From: Dichetophora obliterata
Taxonomy: Eukaryota; Arthropoda; Insecta; Diptera; Sciomyzidae
Assembly (NCBI GenBank): GCA_963920525.1
Contig: OY986439.1
Coordinates: 1,185,001-1,249,000, forward strand
Length of the DNA: 64,000 nt
Direction: 5' to 3'
A model generated the notes under the pieces. It saw only the letters and a list, made by a program, of their open reading frames with translations. It searched no databases and was not told the origin of the DNA. Made by a program: the position numbers and the translations under genes. This document shows positions 26,258 to 37,740 of this stretch, one piece after another. Every line of letters starts with the position of its first letter. Within the stretch, counting starts at the first letter, position 1.

Positions 26258-26465
26258 TATGAATAACTTTTCAAGTGGAATCGAAAAAGAGAGTTTTAAT
26301 TTTTAAGATAAACCTCAAGAACATTTAGGCAACTTAACAAGAAAAAAAAACATTCAGGACAAAAATAACTTAAAAATGTCCAAAATGTTCTAGAGCTTTT
26401 TCTTAAAAGTTAAAACTCCCTTTTCCGATTCCGCGTGAAAAATTAAGCATGAAAATTAGGCTGAA
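26258..26465. mobile_element. Short MITE, copy 2 of a family nested in hAT elements
   Basis: Inverted arms contain cctaatatgaataac and gaatcgaaaaagagagtttt on the left, and their counterparts aactcccttttccgattcc and gaaaattaggctgaatat on the right. The left arm continues taagataaacctcaagaaca, close to taagataaagtttaagaaca-type sequence of the copy at 16628-16843. Non-coding. Confidence 0.7.
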
Positions 26466-27034
26466 TATTTCCTAATCAAAGATGTCAAATACGATCTAAA
26501 TCGACTTATGCAGTTTAAAGAAATTATTTTGTTAGAACATAACAGGTTTTTACATTTTTGCTTATAACTCCTAAACTAGAGCTGATGGCGAAAAAAAAAT
26601 CTCAATTTTAAATCTAAAAATCTTCTTTTGGTGAACACACTAACGATTCTTGTCTCTCATTTCTCAAAATTCCTTTGATATCATTATGCTATTTATTGTA
26701 TTAAAACCCAACTTGTTTCGTAGCTTCGTTTTTATAAGAGACTTCTTTGTTAACGTTAAATTTCAAGATTGAAATATTTTGACATTTTCTTTTGACATGA
26801 TCTTGCAAACAAACTGATTATTTTGAATTTTTTGGAAAGGAAAAAAGTTACCAAAACTATAAAAAAATTACCAAATTACCAAGTCAAAAATTTTCTACCA
26901 AATTTGGTAATTAATTACCAAACTGGCAGCCCTGCTTGTAACAAAAAAAAAAAGAGCAAATTTTTTGCTTCAAGTATAAGAATTATCATATTTATAGAGA
27001 AATTGTCACACATCGTTATAAAAAATAATACCCC

Positions 27035-27053
27035 TGGATCCGCTCCTGTCCTC
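27035..27053. repeat. Isolated element-end-like sequence
   Basis: Acccctggatccgctcctg resembles a hAT-type right end (inward caggagcggatccaggggt). No partner end was found in the window, so it is a solo or chance match. Confidence 0.3.
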
Positions 27054-30000
27054 AATATCAAATCGCCGTTTGCTAAGATCCATATTGTAAATGACTTAAC
27101 TTTGTATTATGTGATTCTTACAGGTTAAAAAAAAATTGTAACTGGAGAATGAGTTTAGCCTTTTATACTAAACAAGGAAATTAGTGAATTCTTGAACATA
27201 ACAAGTAGTTTTTTAATATTACAAATACTAATATTTGTAAGAGAACGCACAATTTTTTTAAAGTGTTTAAGATTTAACTAAGAAATAAAACGCTTAGTTT
27301 TGGTCTTGCTATTCTCTATTTCTTCTAAGACTAATTCCGAGTTTGATTTATAGTAAAAATTATTACTGGTTTTTCAACCAACTTTTTTATTTTGTTATAC
27401 ACTTATGACATGATCCCATTATTAGAATAAATAATAGTTTCTATAGTAATTTTTTTTCTTCTCACAATTAAAAAAGCCAAATGTATAATCGTAATTTACA
27501 CTAAACGATCGGAACTAAAGAAAATGGTATCTGATAGTAAGTGCAACGTTTTCGAAAGATTTATTAACATGTCTATGATCTTAATACCGATCACTATATC
27601 GAACTTGTGTACAAATTTTAATTTATATTAAAACCATTTTTATTTACTAAAGTATTTTAAATTTAATTGGTCACTTACACTGCATTTGAGACGTGTATAA
27701 TATATGAAAATTCCCACATTTACAAAGGAAAGGTTGGCGATGTGTGTTGCTATTAAGTAATGCACATTATTTCATATTAACATATTTTAAAATGAAACAA
27801 ACAAAATTTGAACACTTAACAATAAAATAAAATCAAGTTTCATCAACGTAAATCGTAATATCAAGTTTCAAATCAACGTAAAATAAGACCCAAATGATTC
27901 CTTTTGTTAAAAATGTAAACATGTTTATTAAACATTGATATGTCCGTAATACTTACGTCCGTAATTAAAGACGAATGAACGCATAAACTAGTATTATTTA
28001 TTTGTAAGCCAGTATAATAGGATTTTGCTTGAAAATATTTGGCGAAAAGCTGATAGACGTGATATTCACTTTTTTAATGCAAAAAAATCTTCAGGGTTGC
28101 TTGATAAATTTTAAAGCTACTTCAAAAACAGACGCAACAGCAAGTGCTGTAAACTCAAGGTAAAAACCATTAATATGTGTAAGCCATGTTTTCACACCAA
28201 CTGTTGATCAAATATGTAATGCGGCAAGAAAGACTTAAAAATATGCATCTGTCGCTTTTCTCAAACGACGATGGGTCCATTAAAAAAAAAATTAAGAAAT
28301 CAATCAAAAGTTTTATTTTTATCTTAACATAACGAACATCCTTTCCGTAAAAGAAGCAGAAAAACAAACAGTTTAACATGTTTTGAGCTCATTACGTAGG
28401 TTTTTTCTTTGATTTGTTATTTAAGTGTCCTTCTTATTCAAGCACCACGAAGTGTATCCTTTTCGGCAATAATGTAAGCAGTTTTCCCTTGCATCTTCTG
28501 TTATTTTAGGACAGTGTTTTTCTAATGTTCGCTCAAATCTGGCTTCCGGAATATTGATTTCGATAAATATTTATTCTAGCATAGAGAGTGTTTGAAGGAA
28601 TGTGCCCGGCAAATAAGAATACAAATAAAAAAAAAGAGGGAGCCAATGAATAAAGGAAAATTATTTAACATTCTAATTGTTTGTCTTGCATTGGTAGTAG
28701 TTTGTAATCGAAAATCAACCCCCATGAATGGATCCTTCAGCATGACTCCACTAGATTTTAAAAACTTTACCCTGCTTCGGTTTATCTCATTGTTTTGTTT
28801 AGACTGTGGTATGTGGTATGTAAAAGCTTACAACATCCCCACGATGTCGTTATTATTGTTGCCCCATGTGGTGACAATTACCCGCTTGACTGCGTCCGTA
28901 CAACATGTAGCTTGATTTTATTTTAAGAAAATAAAAGTCATCTGTTAAAAGCAAACGTTAACAAGTCATTTTTAACAATTCCGCATTTAAGGGCACAGCT
29001 AGTATTTGGAATAAGTAATGCACAGAAAGCAGATCCGGTCGAATTAGTGAAACATTGTAGCGAGACTTAAACAATTCGGGAGAAGCGAGCCGTACTCCTA
29101 AAAAAAACCAAATAACTCTAACATTATAAATAAATACAATTTGGGAAAATATGCTAAAAAATTTCACAAACATTTCAGAATTTATGCCGCTGACATATTA
29201 AGCTGACATCAAAAAGGGTCATTTCACGAAGGGCACCATTCGTCATAATTGTGAAAATTAAGCGACCGCAGCAAGACGACGGCGTAAATTAGAGGAAATG
29301 CAGGATTGAACGACGCTTTGTCGGTGGGGTACCCACTTTTAGTTGTGGGCTGTTCGCTGTGTCGCTTTGTCACACAGGCAAGTTCTTAATGGGTTTCAAT
29401 GAGGGTTTCACAGTTTTTATGGTAATGGCTGCAAATGCTGCGGGAGATGTTCAACTTGTGTTAGCCAGTCACTCTGTATTCTTATCACTAATTGTGGCCA
29501 TCGGTTGTGTGGCTTCGGTTGTTCTACTAATGAGATCCATTGTTGGGAATTATTTGACTTTCACTTATTCAAATGCACAACAAGCGTAACTACGCACACA
29601 GGTCTAAAATTAAAAAAAGCTGGCAGAAATTAAAAAAAAAAACGAAAGTGGGCAAAAAATAAAAATAAGTATAGATATATTTTTTAAGATACTATATATG
29701 ATATGTAAATTAAAAAAAAGACATACAAATTTGTAGCGATGGCCCCTCTCTTCATAAAAGAAGTCAAAGAGGCAAACTGTAGAATTATTTCAGTTTTATG
29801 TTTTTATAACAAAAGCTTTACCACAACCAAAAACTTTATCCAGAAATGTTGTTGTTATTGTTCATAAAAAATTAAGGTGCAAAAAAGTTGTGTTATCCTA
29901 GTTAAAGCGGAAGATATAAATACACGATTAAGAAAAAAAAAACACAGTTTCAAAAGTATCGTAAGCATAGACGTAGAATTCCTTTCATACAGTAATAAAG

Positions 30001-30679
30001 AAAAAAATCTGGTTTCTGATTTTCAAATTCAAAAAACAAATTTCTTCTGTGTAATAATTTTTCGTTTGATATTTTTAGTGATGAATTTTTTGTTTTCATT
30101 TAGTTTTATGTTGGTTTAACTTAAATGTAATTCAAAGTTATGTTAAATAAATAGAAATATATAACTCGGAAAAATATGAGCTATTTATTTTTTCGGTACA
30201 TAAGAGCTATAGATACTATATATATATATATTTTAAAAGTAATTTAAAATTGAAATTTAAGCTAACAAAATAGATTTTTTTATATGGAAAAAATATAATG
30301 CATAATATAAATAATCGGATTTATTGTATTAAAAAAATAGAGTGTTCAGAGCACAACGCATGCTTGCTGCTGGCACTGTTGCTACATGCATCTGTTTTCT
30401 CTATTGTATTTATTTTGTTGAAAGTAATCGAAACCAATAGTAAACGACAAAAATAAAAGCTACTGATGTGTGTTTTATATACGTACATTTTAAATATATA
30501 TTAATAACAACAACAAAAGCAACACAACACAACAACAAATAACACGATTGCGAACCAAACCAACAACCGCAATAAAAACCACATCAAACACCAAATCAAC
30601 AACCATAACAACAGCATAAGCAGCTACTGAAGCAGCTTGTGTGTATTTTTTCTCATAAAAATATATCAATTTCTTCTTC
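27054..30679. other. Intergenic, nothing firmly recognised
   Basis: AT-rich. A short hydrophobic open frame at 29389-29589 (+) is discussed under findings. CAA-rich runs occur at 30505-30620. Confidence 0.4.
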
Positions 30680-30915
30680 TTAGATTTTGCCGTTTTGTGA
30701 CTTTATTAAAAAAGTAACAAATCCAAAGTTAAATATTCGTTTTATTCGTATTCTAACAGATATTTTGGCATTTTTTTTTGTACGATGAATATTAAAAGCT
30801 GCAGGAATACCCCAAAGTGTCAACTAAGATCCTTTAATGTGCTTGAAAAATTTCTAAAAATGACCCCTATACAAACCGGGCTGAAAGACCTTATTCTACG
30901 TCAAAAAAACGCTCA
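30680..30915. repeat. Shorter copy of the 12017-12580 repeat with an internal deletion
   Basis: It shares the left half with 12040-12150 (aaagtta, ctaacagatattttggcat, tacgatgaatattaaaagct) and then jumps to the section matching 12385-12445, missing about 230 bp that the first copy has. Confidence 0.65.
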
Positions 30916-31264
30916 TTCGAGCTGTACTACTATTTTAAATTAGGTGAAAAACATTTGCAATGTTATTATTTTTATTTTCTATGAACGGTGTTAGATAAAT
31001 ACCACCAAATTTTGTTATTGATCATTATTCTGCTGAATCTAAATCTCCTACAAGTTCTTATGGTAGTAATACGTATTTATAAATTTTGGCCACATTTTCT
31101 TAACTTTTGACTAGTGTGCGACGTTAACGCCGTTTCTGTTAATACAGAATTGTGCTTTCCTCATTAAATGACTTTAAGCGTGGCATTCATTCTTATGTGG
31201 ACTGATATCAAGGACAAGTTCAAATGGTCCTCGTTCATGGCCTGATTTCGATACACATATTTGG

Positions 31265-31935
31265 TGCACGGAGAAAATTATTTTGCTTGAATCAAGCAAA
31301 TGTTTTGCTCAAAAGCAAATCAGCAAAACTTTGCTCAATAACGGTGTGATTTTAGGAAAAGACTGCTAAATTGAAATCACTCCTCATGTATTTAGGAAAA
31401 AGCAAAATTATATATTAAATTCAAGCAAATATTGGCTAAGTTATCATTAACTCAAAGAGCACATTTTTACTAAACTCAAGCAAATATTTGTTAAGTTATT
31501 ATGAACTCAAAAAGCAAATTTTTACTAAATTGAAGCAAATTTATTCATGCACTTGTAACCACGCCTCCGAGGTTCAAGTCTCCGAATAAGAGTAATTTTT
31601 CAATTTAATTTAATGTTAATAATTATTTCACTTCAAAAATATGCTAGATTTTAGCAAAAATTAATCAATATTTGCTATTCCAATTTATAATAGCTTTGCA
31701 AAAAATATTTGCTTTAACTAAGTAGAAGTTTACTTTTGTAGTTTATAATAACTTTTGTAGTTTATAATTTTGCTTGATTAAATTCAAGCAAAATTTTACT
31801 AGGTTATAATAAACTGGAATAGCAAATTTTGATTAGTTTTTGCTGAAATCTAGCATAATTTTGAAGTGGCTGAGATTCAAGCGCAAGTTTTGCTTAGCCA
31901 CAATACAAATTTAGCAAACAGTTTTCTTCGTGTGG
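31265..31935. mobile_element. Long hairpin element rich in agcaaa motifs
   Basis: The ends gcacggagaaaa (31267) and ttttcttcgtgt (31923) are imperfect inverted repeats. A strong inner inverted pair spans 31629-31690 and 31795-31868 (cacttcaaaaatatgctaga against its complement, continuing about 70 bp with few mismatches). A diverged direct repeat of about 70 bp (caagcaaatattggctaag / caagcaaatatttgttaag) lies at 31420-31550. A tRNA B-box-like gaggttcaagtctcc occurs at 31577. Non-coding. Confidence 0.65.
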
Positions 31936-34019
31936 ATTGGAGATTTTCATCTGTTGTTTAATTTAATTCTTTTTAACTTTTTTTAGTGTAGATTTTACTG
32001 TTGATCTAACTTTTAGTGATAGTAGAAAGTCAAGACCAAATTGATCAAGTATGCTTAACAAGATGACGTTCTCAGATATTTGCTCACACGAATTGTATCT
32101 TAAACTTAAACAAGTCAGGCAAAACTTTTTATTAAAATGTTATGAGCCTGAATGAAAGAGTATCTAATTTAAAAAATAATTATAAGAAATATGAGCAACC
32201 CATCTTTGCTTTTTAAGTAAATCCCAAAATACATGATAAAAATAATGCTTACTTCAATTTTATACATTAATAAAGGCTGAAACAATGAAAATTTTACTGT
32301 TTTGAGTACTTATTATTAAACAATTAAAAATTTTGGACTTTTTTATTAAAACTTTTGATTATAGTAATTTTTAATCAAAAAAGTACTGTGTTTTAATCCC
32401 AAATTTAGTTTAATTTATTTTAACGGAAAAAGAGTTAAAATTTTAGACTATTTTAAGACTAAGAATTTATTTTAAACGCTTGTATGAAGACATTGTTAAA
32501 TAAAGGCTTAAATCAGGTCAAGACCAAATTTGATTTTAAGTTATTTTTTATACTGTTTTTGTTTACTAATGTGCGTCTCAAAATTGTAAACTTTTTGAGG
32601 ATTAAGAAGTAATCCTCTTTGGATTAGAAAATTTTTGAACTTTTCCTTAGATTAAACAGTAATCATTTTTGGTGTTCTTTCCAAAAAAAGTTTAAAAGTT
32701 TGACCAACATTTTTAACCGTGTGGTTATATCTTTAAAACAACAAAAGTTAAGGTGCACTAAAATTGAGGAGCACAATCTACGAACGAATTCTATGAAAGA
32801 GCGAAGAAAAAGTTTTGATCAATCTGAATATTTGACATAAGAGCGCTCAAGTTTTTTTCTTCACGAATGAGGAAAGCAAAGTGAATCGTTCGTCAATTGA
32901 ATAATATTAATGAGGAGGAGTGAAATTTTTCTCTTCAATTGAGAGTTTTTGCGAACTCTGGTTCTAAACTTAAAGACCGCTGTTACAATCCATTTGACGT
33001 CAAAAATTCATTTCTCCGTAAGAATTCAGATGCCTACTCTTAAATTCTACCAGAATTAAGAATAATGTATTGGCTTTTAGCTTTAACAAAAAAAAAAAAA
33101 AAAAAAGGTCGAAATTAAAAAAAACAATTTGTTGCAAATATCTATTTTTCGCAACCAAAAAAATATGATTAAGTTCTAGTAAACATCATCCGAAAGCTAA
33201 CAACCAGACGAGCAAGTCTTCCTTGGGACATATTTTTCTATCGTCATCAGTTATTGCAGTATAAGCGATTTAGAAAGGTCCTTTTTCAAAATCGCAAAAC
33301 AAAAATATTTTTTTCTAAAATCCCTTGTTTTATATTGAAATAAAAAAAGTACGTATCAAATATTTTTGACCATTGAACCACAACAAAAAATTTTATGGGA
33401 AAAAAATGTTGGTGGCAAATTTTGTATGGAATCCCCCATATACATTTAAATAAAATTAATTCACTTTTTATAAAAAAAGTTTAAGTAAACTGTGTTTTTT
33501 AATGCCTTTGGACAGTTTTTTATTAAAAAAATATCCTAACTTTCATACCTTGCATTCGAATTTATTTTTGTTAAAAGAAAATTGGGTTTTCTCTGTTTTT
33601 CAAATCCCTGGATTCTAAATAATCAATCCCGAAAAGCCTGAGTACTATTGCAAGAAATTATATGAATTCCAATTAGTTAAAGAACATAACTTCTGAACAA
33701 AAACGTGCAAAACATTGGCAAATTGTAATAGAAGGAAATGCCAGCACTCATGACACACTGTTGAGTACCAGTAACACAGCATTGTGTTACCCAACTCTAA
33801 AATAAGACCAACTATTAAATTCCACGCCTAAAGCTGGAAGTTCATTCGACGCAGTTGAGTTTGGGTCCGTCTTCTCGCTATCGAATTTACGCAAAAACTT
33901 TATGGTAGAGTTCAAACTATTGCGTTCAGAGAAAGCGGGGCTACAAAATTTTTCAATATTTTTTATGTTGTTGAAATGGAATTTTAAATGTATTAATGCT
34001 GAAATACCTAGCGGTTAAA
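31936..34019. other. Intergenic, AT-rich
   Basis: Many short A/T runs, including a poly(A) tract at 33090-33107, but no element ends or genes that I can support. Confidence 0.4.
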
Positions 34020-34225
34020 ATAGGCCTGAAACAATACATTCTCTCAAGCCTTAGGGGTAATGGTAAGGCCTGAGTATTCAACACACCACTTGATTTCCTT
34101 TTCCATTAAGATGTCATACTTACGTAACACCTGATATCGTATAGCGTAAACTCAGGCCTGAATATCCCCAGGAAAATTCTTCCGAAAACTCAGGCCTCAG
34201 GGAACGCTAAAAAATCAGGCCTTTT
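34020..34225. repeat. Cluster of tcaggcct motifs
   Basis: Aggcctga or tcaggcct (or one-base variants) occur at about 34022, 34046, 34066, 34151, 34191 and 34213, in both orientations. Related gcctgagtact is at 33637. It may be the inside of a decayed fold-back element. Confidence 0.5.
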
Positions 34226-34916
34226 ATCAGGTAGTAAATACTCTGGAGTGAAAAAAGCAGGTAAACCTATTTTTCTTTTTAAAGTAATTTATTATATGTT
34301 TATATAATAATATAATATAATATAATATACATACATACATAGTATATTTTTTCATTTATATATGTTGCATTCAAATAGCTTTTTCATTATTTTCTTTTCA
34401 ACGTTTTCCTTTTTAAAATTTGTAAGAATGAAAAAATATGCGTCGACTACCACGCATTGTTTGATTTTTATTTTAATTCTCAAAATTATTTGTTGCCATT
34501 ACCACTTCGCTTCTAATCTCAAGCGTCGCTCAGGTGCGAATACGAAGCAAATTCAGGCTTCGGCTAACTGAAAGCACTCAAAAACGTTTGGCGGCATTAC
34601 GCCTTCGCTTCTAAGCTCAGGGGCATCTTCCGGTCTGAGAACGAAACAAAACAAAATGTTCACAGTTTGGACAATTTCAGGGAATTTTTCAGAAAGCTTG
34701 AATGGAAATGCTTATTCTTAAATCAGTTATGATATCATTCCCGAATTTTCAAAGCAAAATAGATCTTATTTCATACCCAATTTCATCAGGTATTACAATT
34801 GTTGACCGCTGGGTACATATTATTTTTCATTTATTACAAAGACTTTTGAAAATTAGCATAAAAAGCGATTTTGGCCAAATGTCAACTAAAAACTCATCAA
34901 AATTTAAATACATTTA

Positions 34917-37738
34917 GGGTATTCACAGTTTCCTTCTAAAGTTAATATGTGGTAACTTTAGAAAGATAACTTATTAAAAGTGTGAGCACCCCTTTACATA
35001 TTAATTCTAAAATTCACATTTTGCAATCGCTTCTGCTTCACCTGAGAAGAAAAGTTCAATCAATTCAATCAGCGACCCCTAAACACTAATAAATGACGTT
35101 TAAAACTCTTAAAAAGACATATTATTAGGTGGCAACCCTATTATTTCGAAATTTTATAATTTTGAAATTCTGACGACGGATTCGGATTCAGCGACCCATA
35201 TTTTGTGTACGATTTTTTTTTTGCCAGCCCCGAATTCTCAAAACTACAGAAAAAGAAGGTGGCAACCCTATCCACCATCTTGAATTTTAAAATTCTGACT
35301 TCAGATTCGAAATCAGCGACCCCTAAACACTAATAAATGACGTTTAAAATTCTTAAAAAGACATATTATTAGGTGGCAACCCTACTATTTCGAAATTTTA
35401 TAATTTTGAAATTCTGACGACGGATTCGGATTCAGCGACCCATATTTTGTGTAAGATTTTTTTTTTGCCAGCCCCGAATTCTCAAAACTACAGAAAAAGA
35501 AGGTGGCAACCCTATCCACCATCTTGAATTTTAAAATTCTGACTTCAGATTCGAAATCAGCGACCCCTAAACACTAATAAATGACGTTTAAAATTCTTAA
35601 AAAGACATATTATTAGGTGGCAGCCCTATTATTTCGAAATTTTATAATTTTGAAATTCTGACGACGGATTCGGATTCAGCGACCCATATTTTGTGTACGA
35701 TTTTTTTTTTGCCAGCCCCGAATTCTCAAAACTACAGAAAAAGAAGGTGGCAACCCTATCCACCATCTTGAATTTTAAAATTCTGACTTCAGATTCGAAA
35801 TCAGCGACCCCTAAACACTAATAAATGACGTTTAAAATTCTTAAAAAGACATATTATTAGGTGGCAACCCTATTATTTCGAAATTTTATAATTTTGAAAT
35901 TCTGACGACGGATTCGGATTCAGCGACCCATATTTTGTGTACGATTTTTTTTTTGCCAGCCCCGAATTCTCAAAACTACAGAAAAAGAAGGTGGCAACCC
36001 TATCCACCATCTTGAATTTTAAAATTCTGACTTCAGATTCGAAATCAGCGACCCCTAAACACTAATAAATGACGTTTAAAATTCTTAAAAAGACATATTA
36101 TTAGGTGGCAACCCTACTATTTCGAAATTTTATAATTTTGAAATTCTGACGACGGATTCGGATTCAGCGACCCATATTTTGTGTAAGATTTTTTTTTTGC
36201 CAGCCCCGAATTCTCAAAACTACAGAAAAAGAAGGTGGCAACCCTATCCACCATCTTGAATTTTAAAATTCTGACTTCAGATTCGAAATCAGCGACCCCT
36301 AAACACTAATAAATGACGTTTAAAATTCTTAAAAAGACATATTATTAGGTGGCAACCCTATTATTTCGAAATTTTATAATTTTGAAATTCTGACGACGGA
36401 TTCGGATTCAGCGACCCATATTTTGTATACGATTTTTTTTTTGCCAGCCCCGAATTCTCAAAACTACAGAAAAAGAAGGTGGCAACCCTATCCACCATCT
36501 TGAATTTTAAAATTCTGACTTCAGATTCGAAATCAGCGACCCCTAAACACTAATAAATGACGTTTAAAATTCTTAAAAAGACATATTATTAGGTGGCAAC
36601 CCTATTATTTCGAAATTTTATAATTTTGAAATTCTGACGACGGATTCGGATTCAGCGACCCATATTTTGTGTACGATTTTTTTTTTGCCAGCCCCGAATT
36701 CTCAAAACTACAGAAAAAGAAGGTGGCAACCCTATCCACCATCTTGAATTTTAAAATTCTGACTTCAGATTCGAAATCAGCGACCCCTAAACACTAATAA
36801 ATGACGTTTAAAATTCTTAAAAAGACATATTATTAGGTGGCAACCCTACTATTTCGAAATTTTATAATTTTGAAATTCTGACGACGGATTCGGATTCAGC
36901 GACCCATATTTTGTGTAAGATTTTTTTTTTGCCAGCCCCGAATTCTCAAAACTACAGAAAAAGAAGGTGGCAACCCTATCCACCATCTTGAATTTTAAAA
37001 TTCTGACTTCAGATTCGAAATCAGCGACCCCTAAACACTAATAAATGACGTTTAAAATTCTTAAAAAGACATATTATTAGGTGGCAACCCTATTATTTCG
37101 AAATTTTATAATTTTGAAATTCTGACGACGGATTCGGATTCAGCGACCCATATTTTGTGTACGATTTTTTTTTTGCCAGCCCCGAATTCTCAAAACTACA
37201 GAAAAAGAAGGTGGCAACCCTATCCACCATCTTGAATTTTAAAATTCTGACTTCAGATTCGAAATCAGCGACCCCTAAACACTAATAAATGACGTTTAAA
37301 ATTCTTAAAAAGACATATTATTAGGTGGCAACCCTATTATTTCGAAATTTTATAATTTTGAAATTCTGACGACGGATTCGGATTCAGCGACCCATATTTT
37401 GTGTACGATTTTTTTTTGCCAGCCCCGAATTCTCAAAACTACAGAAAAAGAAGGTGGCAACCCTATCCACCATCTTGAATTTTAAAATTCTTCATCCTTC
37501 TAGGATGTATGGTTTGGGATTTATTACGAATTAACCGGGATAAAGAGATAGGAAACTTAAATTTTGCCACCTTAACACAAAAGAAAGACATGAGCAGAAG
37601 TGAGATAACTTTAGCAACTAGTGGTATCTCGACTTTGTACGTAAAACAAAAACAATAATAGTTAACACATGCTAAAATGTTTTAAAGTTAATAGACGGCA
37701 AAGTTAACAGAGCAGATAATACGGAACTGTGAACACCC
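34917..37738. mobile_element. Inverted-repeat element carrying a 244-bp tandem array
   Basis: The left end gggtattcacagtt and the right end (inward gggtgttcacagtt) form a 14-bp inverted repeat with one mismatch; with flanking TTA/TAA the symmetry is 17 bp. TA sits on both sides (34915-34916, 37739-37740). Just inside both ends are related gttaac/ggtaacttt motifs. No transposase is encoded. The interior is almost wholly the tandem array at 35067-37491. A second short copy of the end in inverse orientation (tgtgagcacccct at about 34981) may form a hairpin with the left end. Assignment to a superfamily is open. Confidence 0.7.
35067..37491. repeat. Satellite-like array: 9.9 copies of a 244-bp unit with trimeric higher-order structure
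   Basis: The phrase agcgacccctaaacactaat recurs at 35071, 35315, 35559, 35803, 36047, 36291, 36535, 36779, 37023 and 37267, exactly 244 bp apart. Copies are nearly identical. Two linked variants (cctactattt for cctattattt, and gtgtaagat for gtgtacgat) occur together only in copies 2, 5 and 8, giving a 732-bp period. Each 244-bp unit is itself two related halves: ggtggcaaccctat and cagcgaccc each appear twice per unit, 114-130 bp apart. The last copy breaks off at 37491 and has a shorter T run. Confidence 0.98.
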
Positions 37739-37740
37739 TA

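Larger units (their letters stand above)
24638..26934. mobile_element. Non-autonomous hAT element, 2.3 kb, with perfect 8-bp target duplication
   Basis: The ends are cagggttgcca (left) and, read inward, cagggctgcca (right), 11 bp with one mismatch. Cttgtaac lies directly outside both (24630-24637 and 26935-26942). Several gttaccaaa/ttaccaa motifs repeat just inside both ends (24663-24700; 26847-26920), probably transposase-binding sites. The interior has no transposase; it holds a CAA/CAG-rich stretch (25575-25735) and a nested MITE (26258-26465). Confidence 0.92.

Noticed and set aside
35067..37491. CRISPR-like repeat array
   Set aside because: Units are 244 bp, contiguous, nearly identical throughout and without unique spacers; this is a tandem satellite.
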